From Zasmidium citrigriseum (Eukaryota > Ascomycota > Dothideomycetes > Mycosphaerellales > Mycosphaerellaceae), in the NCBI GenBank assembly GCA_002786025.1, contig NHNW01000001.1, forward strand, positions 1,364,001-1,428,000: 64,000 nucleotides of DNA, written 5' to 3'. Position 1 is the stretch's first letter. Each line of letters begins with the position of its first letter. Position numbers and translations under genes: made by a program. Under the pieces are notes generated by a model. It had not been told where the DNA came from. It saw only the letters and a program-made list of their open reading frames with translations, and did no database searches. This document shows positions 12,604 to 22,989 of this stretch, piece by piece.

Positions 12604-13481
12604 ATGGCGGCCAATACCAAGTATACCCCAGCGCCGCAGCGCGACAGCTTCGAGGAGCAGCAGCAGTACTCGCAGCCTCCGCCTTCGTATCAGCAGGATG
12701 AGCCCTTGATGGGCGAGGCGCGTTCGGAAGACGACAATGTCCCTGATGACTTCAAGGTACGATCAACACATTCTCCTACAGAGGACCCAAGACCAGATCA
12801 CTAACACACTCATAGTTCGGCGGCTCCGTCGCAGAAGCCACCCTCCCAATCCGCATGCAATTCATCCGCAAGGTCTACGCGATCCTCACCGTCCAACTCC
12901 TCATGACCACCGTCCTCAGCTCCGTCTCCTTCTTCAGCAAACCCTTCAAGAACTGGATCCAGTCCAACCAGTGGATGATGTGGGTTTCGCTTTTCGGCGC
13001 GATCGGATTCATGCTCCTTACCTTCTGGAAGAGAAAGAGTTATCCTATGAACCTGGCTTTCTTGGGAGTCTTTACAGCGCTGGAGGCATACTCGATCGCG
13101 GTCATTACGAGCTTCTACGAGAGCAGGATCGTGCTGCAGGCGTTGATCTTCACGCTGGGGATTTTCGTCTTCTTGAGCTTGTTTGCTTGCCAGACGAAGT
13201 ACGACTTTACGAGCTGGATGCCATACCTATTCGGTGCTCTGTGGGTGTTGATTATCTTCGGCTTCATGGCGGCGTTCTTTCCCAGGAGCAGTGGGATTGA
13301 GCTTGGATACGGCATCATTGCTGCCCTGATCTTCAGCGGGTACATCCTTGTGGATACTCAGCTGATCATCAGGCACTACCATGTCGAGGAGGAGATTGCG
13401 GCTGCCATCTCGCTTTACCTGGATATCCTCAACTTGTTCTTGGCGATCCTGAGGATCTTGAACAGCCAGCAGAACAACTAG
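12604..13481 (+). CDS. BXI1: Bax inhibitor-1 / TMBIM (lifeguard) family membrane protein
   Basis: Two exons, 12604-12756 and 12816-13481, joined by a GTACGA...CATAG intron; 272 residues. The first 50 or so residues are cytosolic and rich in Pro, Gln, Ser and Tyr. After an Arg-rich stretch come seven hydrophobic segments, with the family hallmark Asp residues near the end (LVDTQLIIR and SLYLDILNLFLAILRIL). This matches the lifeguard/GRINA branch of the Bax-inhibitor family. These are ER, Golgi or vacuolar proteins linked to calcium leak, stress tolerance and cell death; yeast has one (BXI1/YBH3). Length and topology are typical. The 5' half of the coding strand is C-rich and the 3' half richer in G and T, as in several neighbours. 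Confidence 0.93.
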
Positions 13482-13820
13482 ACTGGCTCTGGACACTCTA
13501 TCTGGACATGACGACTTTGTATTACGATCCATAAGACTGGCTGTTTGATTAGCATGGTGTCAATTTTAAGCAGTGGAATAGAGGATTGCCATTCCTGTTC
13601 AAAATCGACTAAACGTTCTGCTATCTCCATACATCTCTCAAAATGCTCTGCTTACGCGCTTACGCCCAAGACTTACTACAACTAAAGAAGAGAATGTCGT
13701 GAATGTCTTCTTCACGCAATTCCTTGCGCCTTGATATCTTGCTTGACTTTTTATCTCCAACAATGTGAGCATCTGATAGCTCTTCTATATGTACAGTCCC
13801 TGCTCAGCATTACACCCTCT
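13482..13820. other. Convergent intergenic region
   Basis: 3' flanks of the convergent TMBIM and COQ10 genes. No gene or clear element seen. Confidence 0.5.
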
Positions 13821-14645
13821 TTATTTCGACCTGCCCAACACGCCCTTCTTCCCCTCCCTCGCATGCCCTGGCCCATCCATAACCTCCTTCACCCGACTCT
13901 CAAACGCCTCAATCATCTTCTCCGCAACCTTCGGCGCCGCCGCAGAACTCAGCGCCGCATACAGCGGATTCGAAAACTGATACTCAATCACTAAATTCAC
14001 CTCCGTCTTCTCCTGCCCAGGAATCGGACTCGTCTCCTCATGATTCTTATGCACGCCATCAGGATGCGTAGCACCAGTTGGCGGAGGCTTATAAGGATAA
14101 GGCCTCAACGTCCATCTTGTGAGCAAATGGCTCATGACCGTGTCTTTCCTACTCGGGTCTTGATCCGCAGACGGGCGAGGACTGTGATGCGAGATCTGCT
14201 CGCCAGATAATGTGCTCTCGGTTGCACCGCTCACAGCCTCAACTGCCCTGCCCGGTACACAGTAGACTCTGCTCACGAACTCCTCGCTGATGGAGTCATT
14301 GAAGCCGATGATGAGTTTGGCTTCTTCTGGGTAGGTCTTGCCATCGCTTGCGGGAGAGGAGTATTTTGTTACGATGGAGCCCTGGCAGAAGGGGACGAAT
14401 TGGCTGTAGGAGGCTACGTCGGAGATGATTTCGTAGATTACGCTGGAGGGGTAGCGAAGAGTGCGAGAGGCCGTAAGGGTCTGGTTCTGGGTGAAGGCGC
14501 CGGAGACGAAGGGTCGGCGGTGCGGTCGTTGTTGTCTTTCATGGTTCGTGGAGTGGAGGAAGGTGTTGGTGATGCAGGCTGCGCGGCATGTTGGTGTGAA
14601 GGTCGCGTGCTGGAGGGCGCAGGAGAGAGGGCGGAGGCTCTTCAT
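13821..14645 (-). CDS. COQ10: Coenzyme Q-binding protein COQ10, mitochondrial START-domain protein
   Basis: Uninterrupted frame of 274 residues. The first 40 or so residues are rich in Arg, Ser and Thr and lack acidic residues, consistent with a mitochondrial presequence. The rest has the polyketide_cyc/START layout of COQ10: a YPSSVIYEIISDVASYSQFVPFCQGS segment after the presequence, a central LIIGFNDSISEEFVSRV strand, and a C-terminal helix AEKMIEAFESRVKEV. COQ10 binds ubiquinone at the inner membrane and is needed for efficient respiration. A loop of about 50 residues rich in Ser, Pro and Arg separates the two sheet halves, longer than I would expect. It is divergently transcribed from the methyltransferase at 14908, with 262 bp between starts. 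Confidence 0.9.
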   Translation of the reverse strand: MKSLRPLSCALQHATFTPTCRAACITNTFLHSTNHERQQRPHRRPFVSGAFTQNQTLTASRTLRYPSSVIYEIISDVASYSQFVPFCQGSIVTKYSSPASDGKTYPEEAKLIIGFNDSISEEFVSRVYCVPGRAVEAVSGATESTLSGEQISHHSPRPSADQDPSRKDTVMSHLLTRWTLRPYPYKPPPTGATHPDGVHKNHEETSPIPGQEKTEVNLVIEYQFSNPLYAALSSAAAPKVAEKMIEAFESRVKEVMDGPGHAREGKKGVLGRSK

Positions 14646-14907
14646 CGTGGGCAGTGTTGTAGTTGTTTCTTCGGCGGACTATCGGCGTGATGTAGGCATG
14701 ACAGCAGTGTCCTATCACGAGGAGGGAGGATAATGCAATGGACGATGGCATCATACATTTTGCTTAGCGCCATCAGATCTCGCTCGGCAAGATCTGCCGG
14801 TGGGGACAGATCGGCAGGCACGACGCTGAAGTGAAAGTCAAAAAAGTCAATTTCGAGATTGCCCACTCTCCCTGCCAAGACCTCGACAACGAAGACGGAA
14901 TATCATC

Positions 14908-16062
14908 ATGGCTGCCGAGGGAGAGTCTATGTCGCTGCCGGTGCGCAACAGGCAGCCAAAGAATCAGCTCACCAAGGGCATGGAGCATATGAGGGGCTAC
15001 GTCACCATCGACTCGCCACAGGGCGCTGGAGAGGATGCATATGGAGTGCCGGCGACATATGAGCCTATTCGGAAACCTGCGACCGAGTCACAAGACAATC
15101 CACATAAACGGACGGATCCTTTTCAGTTTGGAACCAGGTATTTGGAGGAAGGCGACGACATCTTCGCACACAATGCATGGGATCACGTGGAAGTCGACCC
15201 GCAATACAAAGACTTTATTGAGCAGCAGACCGTCTTCCAGCGAGAGAATCAAGTATCGGACTTTGACAAGAAGCGCTTCAACGACAAGCCTGAGAAATGG
15301 TGGGACAAGTTCTACGGCAACAATCAGGCCAACTTCTTCAAGGATCGTAAATGGCTGGTTCAAGAGTTTCCGATTTTAGGAGAAGTCACCCGCGAGGATT
15401 ATGGACCTGTGCGAGTGTTAGAGGTAGGAGCAGGTGCTGGAAATACTGCTTTTCCTATACTGGCGATGAACAAGAACCCCGGGTTGAAACTGCATGCTTG
15501 CGACTACAGCAAGAAGGGCATCGAAGTCATCCGTGAACAGGAAGCGTACACCAAGCAGAACCCTCGAATACTACAGGCAGACGTATGGGATGTGGCCGGC
15601 GCTGAGCTGCCGCCAGGCATGGAAGAAGGCAGCGTAGATGTCATCCTCATGATCTTCATCTTCTCCGCTCTATCTCCCGATCAATGGTCGAAAGCCGTCA
15701 GCAACCTCTACAAACTCCTCAAACCCGGCGGTGAGATCCTCTTCCGCGACTACGGCCGCGGTGATCTCGCTCAAGTCCGTTTCAAAAAGGGCAGATACCT
15801 GGACGAAAACTTCTACGTCCGCGGCGATGGAACCCGGGTGTACTTCTTCGAGGAACAAGAGCTTCGCGACATCTGGGGCGGTGGAACGAGCAAGCCCGAC
15901 GCAAAAGCCGAAGAGCACGATGCAGAGGGTACTTCTGACCGCTTCGAAGTCGTCAACCTGGCCGTGGATCGCCGGATGCTAGTCAACCGCCAGCGCAAGC
16001 TCAAGATGTACCGCTGTTGGATGCAAGGACGATTCCGAAAACCGCAAACGGACGGAACATGA
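14908..16062 (+). CDS. TRM140: tRNA N3-methylcytidine methyltransferase (TRM140/METTL2 family)
   Basis: Single exon, 384 residues. The N-terminal part has the family segment KWWDKFYGNNQANFFKDR, which precedes the methyltransferase fold. The SAM-binding motif I is VLEVGAGAGN. The motif LMIFIFSALSPDQW, the KPGGEILFRDYGRGDLAQ strand and the C-terminal NRQRKLKMYRCWMQGRF tail all fit enzymes that make 3-methylcytidine at position 32 of tRNA(Thr) and tRNA(Ser). The Saccharomyces protein carries an N-terminal actin-binding extension. This one does not, as expected outside budding yeast. It shares a short divergent promoter region with COQ10. The start chosen is the first ATG; a second ATG lies seven codons downstream. 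Confidence 0.93.
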   Translation: MAAEGESMSLPVRNRQPKNQLTKGMEHMRGYVTIDSPQGAGEDAYGVPATYEPIRKPATESQDNPHKRTDPFQFGTRYLEEGDDIFAHNAWDHVEVDPQYKDFIEQQTVFQRENQVSDFDKKRFNDKPEKWWDKFYGNNQANFFKDRKWLVQEFPILGEVTREDYGPVRVLEVGAGAGNTAFPILAMNKNPGLKLHACDYSKKGIEVIREQEAYTKQNPRILQADVWDVAGAELPPGMEEGSVDVILMIFIFSALSPDQWSKAVSNLYKLLKPGGEILFRDYGRGDLAQVRFKKGRYLDENFYVRGDGTRVYFFEEQELRDIWGGGTSKPDAKAEEHDAEGTSDRFEVVNLAVDRRMLVNRQRKLKMYRCWMQGRFRKPQTDGT

Positions 16063-17278
16063 CATGACAAGAGCTCCGCAGATCAAGCGGACGGCAAAGC
16101 CGAAGCATACAGGAGCTCGTGATCAACCTGAGGCTTGATCATGATACACCACCCTCAACACCCTCTCATTTCCGCCCCCAACTTTCACAAGCAAGAAACC
16201 GAATCGGGAGCCGACGAAAGGATGCAACCACGCACGAAACTCCAACGTCCGCGTCTCGTCGCGACCGAAAAAGCCAAAATCACGCCCACATCGTCGTTGG
16301 GCACGAGAAATCTTGTACTGTGCCGCATGGCTGCAGACGGGACGACCGGGCTGGCAGATCCGGACCCAGGGGGATCCACGCTTCACTTTGCCGCGCGGAA
16401 AAGAAGAAAATCAATCATTGGACGGAGCCGTGGGAAAATGAAGAGTTTCGGTTGGTCGCCGTGGAGAGTTGGAGAGACGCGGGAAGGAACGTGTCAATGT
16501 CTCTGTCTGAAATCCTTAGCGTATTTCTCACCCTCTGATTTCACTTTCGACTGTGTTCTTTCTTCAATGCAGATCTGACATGAACCAACACTCTTGACAT
16601 ATGCATGCCACTACATCGTGCATGTACATTGCATTGGTTTCGTATTCGCCTCATTGTTGGCTTGCTTCTCTGCTCCTCTTTCTTCACACTACCAACACCT
16701 CCTGCGCCAGAATGAGCCGTTCTGACTTCGACGGCCTGGTGTTATTCTCCGCGCCCTAACGCAATGCAGGTCTTCCAACTTCCCTACTTTGCTCGTCATC
16801 TCCCGAGACAGGAACCGGCCCGTTATACGATTGACCATTGACCATTGACGCAGTACGCGATTACGTACCAACAACGAGCCGTTGTCGCACTCGGCTCCGA
16901 TCGAAGGACGCCTGATGACGACTAACTCAAGAACTATGATCTTAATGAGACGCAAGAGAAGGAGAGTGATGATGGTGGGAAAGAGAACCAGTGATGGTTC
17001 AATTCTTGACGTGTCAAGAAGAAAGAAAGTCTATCTATCTACCCTAGGTTCGTGTCGAAAGAGGGGCGTCGAAACGAAGTGAAGAAACAATGCTGGTGCC
17101 GGTGATGCCATGCAGATGTGGTGCTTGTAGGTGATGCATTTTCCTCCAACAGGGGTATTACCGGGGACACAAGAAAGAAGCAATGCTATCAAGTGGTGGA
17201 AGAAGAGAAGTCTCCTGTCCCGTTTCTGAGGGTGGGTCCGTTCACACATATTGGCTGTCGTGAAGAGCTGCAGTTCAT
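16063..17278. other. Intergenic region without a supported gene
   Basis: Several short overlapping frames exist, but none has a recognisable domain or exon logic. A short tandem of TTGACCA-like units lies near 16830-16850. Nothing else stands out. Confidence 0.5.
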
Positions 17279-18574
17279 TCATGTCATGACTGCACAGCAC
17301 CTCGTCAGCATCGACGCCGTCTCCTTTGTCAGGGAAAGATGATGATGTTACTCACCTCCGGGCAGCACCTGAATGATCAACTTGAACCTCGCAATGAAAT
17401 CGACCGCACTCTGATTCGACGCGTACCCCGAAGCACGATTGTAATCCAACCGCCGGTTCGCATTCCTCAGATTCTCCCGCGCCGCCACATTGAACAGATT
17501 TGCATCTAGGGCAATCAACCGTCGGACTGTCTCGAGACACTGCGTCCAATCCTCACGACTCGACGCGAAGCGCTGGAAGAGGTTGTATTCCGATTGTCCA
17601 CTGGCGTATACAGGCGCTTGCTGTCCCACTCGCGGCATGTCCTGGTGCGTGTAGGGGATGATGTCGAGGATCCAGGTCAGGAGTTGGACCAGGGAGGTTT
17701 TGGGGTCCGCATGGATTGAGAGTAGAGGCGGCGTGCGCAAGATGCCTTCGACGGACTTGAAGACGCGGCGGAATTCGCGAATCGTGTCCGGAGCATCACG
17801 TTGGGGAGAGAGTTCGCCTCTGAAGTAGCGCATTGCGTTGTGTGCACGAACACGTAGGTCTTCTGCTGTTCGTTGGCCCCAGAAAGGTCCGTTTAGGGGC
17901 ACGACTGAGGTCAGGCGGGTTACGTCGGCTGGAGTGCGCGTTGATTCTGCTTGTGCGAGGGCTAGGGAGCGGAAGGTGCGACTTGACATTACGGTTAGTT
18001 TGATATTCTGCATGGTTCTTTCCTTCTTAACATACCTCGCTTCGTTCCAACGCGAACCTTCCTCGCCTGTCATGAATTCCCACGGTGAAAGATGCAGACT
18101 CGGATCCGGAGAGCCCCTATTTGGCTCGAAGACAGACATCACGGCCAGAACAGTCAATCGTCTCGCCTCCTGATCTGAAATCCTCGGGGTCTGCGGTGGT
18201 GCTTGCCGTCCCTCATCGTCGCTCTCATCACTCTCGTCGTCGTCATCATCATCGTCGTCGTCGCTGTCGTCCGGCTCCGGTCCCCGTCTCGTCGATTCAC
18301 GACGTGGTTGTTTCCGAGTAGGTTCAGCAGGGGCTTTCCCCTTTCCCTTCCCGGATGACTTGGCCGGCGCGCGAGACGAAGACGAGACTTTGTGCTGCTG
18401 CGATTCCCTCTGTGCCTGAAGTCGGGTCCGCATCTCGTCAGTCGGGCTGCTGCGGCCGCCGCCAAGGTTCAGTTTCCTTCCCAACTCGGAAGCTGCGTCG
18501 TTGTAGTAGGACATGGACGACACCCCTTCACCACCTTGCGGGTTGGACGACGACCTAGGGGAAGAAGGACACAT
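17279..18574 (-). CDS. Hypothetical protein with acidic low-complexity segment
   Basis: A frame of 408 codons runs from 18574 to 17348. No family recognised. Residues about 60-95 are rich in Ser, Lys and Arg. Residues about 100-120 form an almost pure Asp/Glu/Ser block. The remainder is a folded-looking, helical region of about 280 residues with conserved-looking Trp, Arg and Phe. A good donor (GTGAGT, 17355-17350) sits just before the apparent stop. Splicing to an AG at 17291-17290 would replace the last codon with four codons and end at 17279, which I prefer. The acidic and basic tracts suggest a nuclear or chromatin-associated protein, an inference from composition only. An internal ATG at 18514 is an alternative start. 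Confidence 0.6.
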
Positions 18575-20053
18575 CTTCGCACGAACTCAAAGCCTTTTAT
18601 CAAGAGGAGATGAACTGCTTTGCCGCAAGAGAAGTGAAGTAATGAGGCGTCGTCGGTCGATGGGGGAAGGCGTGTTGGCATACGAGCCACACTAAACTGA
18701 CTGACTCTTTCCTGTCGGGCACAGCAAGCAGGCAAGCAGAAAGTCGGGTCTTCGTCTGTCGTCAGGCATAACTCGTGACAGCACGCAACGTTGGAACAGT
18801 CGATACCGCTACCACAAAAGGCCGGAGTTCCGGCAGCTGGGCGCAGCGGCGGGCCAGAACCAGAAGCAAACAAAGCATCCTCGCCCACTCATGTCGAGGA
18901 CAAATAACACACCCACCGTTTGGGGCACAATAGATTAAGGCTGGCGGGCTCTCATGTGGGGGTTTTGCGCAAAAAAGCCAGCCAAGCAACGCAACGCCAC
19001 TACGAAAGGTAGAGAGAAAAGAGAGGGGGTAAGGCCGCAGCAGCATGGGAAACAACACCTCCCGCAGATCACGAGTGGTGCTGGAGAAGGGAAACTCGAT
19101 TGCGGCGGGAGCGAGCGGCGGGCGGCGGGCGGCGAGCGGCGAGCGGCGTGTTGTTGGTATTCGCCCCGACAGCGAGGAACCTCATCATCGTTCAATATCA
19201 CATTCACCCCATTGCAGGCAGCCCCCAAAAATGCAGAACAGACGTCCTATCGCTTAGTGGACGCAGGAGCGGGACGTGGACGAGGTGCGGACAGAGGCCC
19301 TTCACCTGACTGACGACGTATGCAGGAGCGATCCACCAAGCCGAGCCACCGCAAACCTTCTCGGCACGGCAAAACCCAAAACTCGTTTCTTCTCTGTCGC
19401 GCCCGACACGCCGTTCCCAAGCCGTCACGCTCACAAACCTGGATCGCTGTACAAAGAATTCACAAAGTACCACACAGGTACCTACCGCGTGAGGTCAAAT
19501 CGGCTGCTCCACGGCCGGCCGATGCAGAGCCGCCGATGAGGCTTAGATCTCGCAACGTGGTTGGCTGCGAAAAACCAACACCCAGCAAGCGCCCGGGGCG
19601 CAAAACGTCTGCACATGTCGTCGACCCGGAACAGGCACAACACCTGCCGAACCAGGACGACGACCACTCAGATGCCATGCTCGAGGACTGCGCCGCACGA
19701 CGAGAGACTGCTTCGAACCCGATGATGAGGGGCATATTGCATCTGCAATGTCATTATTGAATCTTGACGTTCGCAATCATACACACATTCAGTGAACGGA
19801 ATCCTCCCGAAGAAATCGCTCCTGCCTGCCCATGGCTCTATGCGTTCCCATCACCAACACCACCAACAAGACGTACTGGCGATCATTATTGATCGCCTTG
19901 TTGGCTTTGGCTTGACTTCCTTCCTGAAGAGTCGAACCTCCTGCAATGTCCGAGCCGAGAGAGGCATCCTGTGCTGCGCCGTACGCCGTACTAATGCATC
20001 AAACCAACAACAACAAGACTGACCCGCAGTCTTTCGCCAGGTGGTATCATCGG
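18575..20053. other. Gene-poor intergenic region with a GC-rich simple repeat
   Basis: No supported gene. Around 19103-19147 lies a GC-rich degenerate repeat of GCGGCGGGC and GCGAGCGGC units. A frame of about 75 codons starting MRLRSRNVV near 19538 is weakly protein-like, but has no partner exon or domain. Confidence 0.45.
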
Positions 20054-20753
20054 TCATTCCGGGTCATCAATCGTAGGAACCTGATCATCGATGCCACTTC
20101 GCTTGGAGGAACCGAAGGGAGCCGATGGCGTCGTCGTCGTCTTCGCAATCAAATCTTCCACCAACATCAATTCACCGCGACAACCGCGCTTGTGACATTT
20201 GATCTCGCCAGGCAGCCCAGGCCGGCGAGCCTCGAGCATACTCATCGACGAGGTGCAATCCGAGCCTGCGAAACGAATCAGCACTCATGTTCCTTATCAG
20301 TCAACGTCTATTGACTCACCCGCACGCCCAGGATCTTACCTCGAACTTCCACCCGTCTTGGAGGCCGCGGCGTACAGCGACGTCTCGCGAGAGTTCTGCT
20401 CCCGAGCCTTGCCGGTCTTGATCACATGCCGCATCGACACGCTGCCCCAAGGCAGCCCAGGCTCCTCGGCATTGTCCACGTCTTCAGGTTCGGGAGCGGT
20501 GTAGGCACCAGCAGCTCTTCTCTCATTCTCGGCTTGTCGTTCGGCATCTTCTCGCTGCTGGCGAGCTTTCTCTCCTACACAGCGGTCAGTCTTGACATTC
20601 TTTCCCAAGTCTTTGTTGGTTTGACTTACGGAACTTGCGCTGGGCGATGCGATTTTGTATCTTTCGTCTCTCACCCGGGTCCTTCACCGCGCTCCAGTTA
20701 TCGCTATCCTCCGTTGACATCGATTGGTTTGAGCTCGAATCGGTATGTGACAT
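20054..20753 (-). CDS. bZIP transcription factor, fungal AP-1-like basic region
   Basis: Exon 1 (20753-20630) ends inside the basic region and exon 2 starts at 20574. Splicing the 55-bp intron (GTAAGT...GTGTAG) creates ERRKIQNRIAQRKFREKARQ, the signature N-x7-R basic region of fungal bZIP proteins. The heptad part that follows is short and charged (Arg/Glu/Gln), so the leucine zipper is weak. Exon 2 ends at 20340 with a GTAAGA donor. The third exon reads to a stop at 20054 and contains the CHKRGC motif. Its acceptor is unclear: the best-looking AG (20266) gives another frame, while an AG ending at 20241 keeps this one. Length is about 190 residues. Likely a nuclear DNA-binding regulator; target genes unknown. 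It is isolated in a gene-poor stretch 10 kb from the PKS. Confidence 0.8.
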
Positions 20754-21557
20754 GGCCACTTGACGGCGGTTAACCGATGCCCTCTCTTTGCATTCCAGAT
20801 GCCTGTGTCGAAGGTTGTCGGTCGGCGCATATATTATCTCGGCCGTGGTGCTAACTGGCGGCAGGTCGAACGTCGTTGGAGTTGGTATGCCTCGAAAATA
20901 ACCACTTGTGTAAGGAGCGACGAGAAAGAAGCAAGGCTGAATGATATAACGTTAATGGACGAGCAGCAGTAGCCAGTACTGTGCCTGTAAAAAAGAGTAC
21001 AAGAGTATGGCTTAGACGAGGTTAAAGTCATCTACTGCGCGCGCATGGCCATGCAGGTACACAGGTTGGAAGGAATCGGGGGCGAGATAGGATTGTTGTA
21101 TCTCACAAGGGCCATCTGTTCTTGAGATAGGTCCCGCGGGTCCCGCACCGATCGCAGAGCCCATGGCTCAGTCACGACCTCCTAGCTCCCGGCCTCAGAT
21201 TTAGTGCCTGTGACTGCATGTTGAAGAGCGACATTATATCAAAAGGGAAATAGATGATGGATGGCTGTTGACGAATCAAAGGATCCAGCTCCGTCTGGGC
21301 CGGCCATGCTGGCCAAATGACCACATGCAGGGACGGCTTGAGAGACTCGTGTCATAGGAGCGCCAGGCATCAATTAGGGAAAATGTCGTGGGTGGGCTCA
21401 ACAATGACATGGAGCGCGAAGGTGTTCTGGTCTGGAGATGCAGTCGAGCTTCGGGTCGGCCGCAGCCCCGGCCAGTTGCTTTCGCCAGTGCCGAAAGACC
21501 AACATGGCTAGTTCCTGGGCGAAGGATCTCCCCAGGCTGAGGTTAGATTCATTTCAA
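20754..21557. other. Intergenic region between the bZIP gene and the TIR element
   Basis: Promoter side of the bZIP gene. No other gene supported. Base composition is ordinary up to the border of the AT-rich element at about 21558. Confidence 0.5.
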
Positions 21558-21560
21558 GGT

Positions 21561-21599
21561 GGGAGCAAAAATAGATAGAATCACGCTAGTATCTTGGCA
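21561..21599 (+). repeat. Left terminal inverted repeat
   Basis: Inverted match of 38 out of 39 bases to 22951-22989. The one mismatch lies in the inner part (AGTATCTTGG against AGTAGCTTGG). Confidence 0.9.
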
Positions 21600-22950
21600 T
21601 CTATATACCCACCTTTTGAATCACCATTTCTTTCCTCTCACACGCTTTCCACTATTCTGTCTGATCTTATTGCATCTTATAGGCATGTCCTTAATCCTCT
21701 CTCTAATTTAATCTATTGTAATTAATCCCTAGCACCTTTGAATGGCTAATTTCAACATAAAGTAGTCTATCTTATAGATCCTTTCTCTATACTCCTTTTT
21801 AAGTATCTCTTATAACAATAACTACAACCTCTTAATTAGATTTAAGTCTAGAGACTACGTAGGGTAATTGTAAAGCTTAATAAGGTAGTATCTCCTTATA
21901 TCTATAGGGGCATTGTGCTAGGATCTATACCTATATAAAGGGTCCCTATCTTCTATTAAAATAGCTAGATTCCCTTGTAATTTAAGGTTTTAAATCTAAG
22001 CAATATGTTAAGGAAGGACATTCTTAGCATAATAGGCTTGTGTTATTAAGTTCCCCTTCTTTTAAGTGAAAGGGGGCTTACAATCTTACTATTGCTTTAA
22101 CTCTTCTTAAAATTGCTCCTTAGTCTTAACCCTCTTATTTCTCCTTAGCTTTTGTAATTTCTAGAGGTTAATAATATACTCGTAGGTCCATTGCTTATTA
22201 TTATAGAAGATAAGGTTAGATTTGTAGTACTATAACACAGAGGTAGTAATGTAAAGGATAAGATACTTAGGGGTAGCTTACTCTACGAGGTGTCCTTTAA
22301 AATTACCCTCTTCTCTAAAGATATACTATTATATAGGTATTGCCCTATTAATATAGGCCTTATCTATCTAGTAGATCTATTACTAAAGGGATCTAATAGT
22401 CTCTTATGTATACTAATGCCTATAATTAATCCTAAGCTTCTTATTCTTATCTAAGATCTAAGAGGTTAGTAGCCTCTTAGATCTTATAATTCTTGGCTTC
22501 CTCTCTTTAAACCTCCTTCTTAGAGTCTAAACTAAGACTCTAGCTTGCTTAGATACCTACTTATAGTCTATCTTTCTTAAATCTTAAGGACCTGTAGCTA
22601 TTATCTTAATCTAGTATCTACACTCCTTTCTTAGCCTCCCTTATAGCTTCTTAGGCTTTAGCCTTCTTATAGGTAACTCTAATCTAGCTTCCTTAGCCTC
22701 CTTATACTTATAGATCTAGTTTAAGGTAGTTAAATAGGCTGGGTACTAATCCTCTTCCTTATAAAGGTTGTGGAAGTGTTTAAGGGTATATTTGTATTGT
22801 ACTAGGCTCTAACGGGTTAGGAATCTGTCCCTTTTTAGTGTCTTGAACTTGTAAGGTGTCTTGGAGCGTGTATTGTAATTTCTGAGCCTCCTAGCTATTG
22901 TGTAGGTAGATAATGTTGAAGGAAAGGGGTGGTGTTGAAGAGGTAAACAA

Positions 22951-22989
22951 TGCCAAGCTACTAGCGTGATTCTATCTATTTTTGCTCCC
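22951..22989 (-). repeat. Right terminal inverted repeat
   Basis: Reverse complement of 21561-21599 with one mismatch. It marks the right boundary of the AT-rich element; base composition returns to normal immediately outside. Confidence 0.9.

Larger units (their letters stand above)
21561..22989. mobile_element. RIP-like degraded DNA transposon or MITE with 39-bp terminal inverted repeats
   Basis: The left end at 21561-21599 (starting GGGAGCAAAAATAGATAGAA) reappears inverted at 22951-22989 with a single mismatch, giving near-perfect terminal inverted repeats around about 1.35 kb. The interior is strongly AT-rich, dominated by TA steps with very few CA or TG dinucleotides, and has no long reading frame. 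This is what repeat-induced point mutation leaves behind. The size would suit a mutated Tc1/mariner-like or non-autonomous element. I see no clear target-site duplication, though the inverted match may extend by three less perfect bases on each side. No transposase can be read through the mutations. Confidence 0.85.

Noticed and set aside
16830..16855. TTGACCA tandem as a transcription factor site
   Set aside because: Only two to three short units with no gene clearly attached, too weak to call.
21561..22989. AT-rich block as a centromere fragment or replication origin
   Set aside because: It has precise inverted-repeat ends and a sharp change of composition at both borders, which a transposon explains better.
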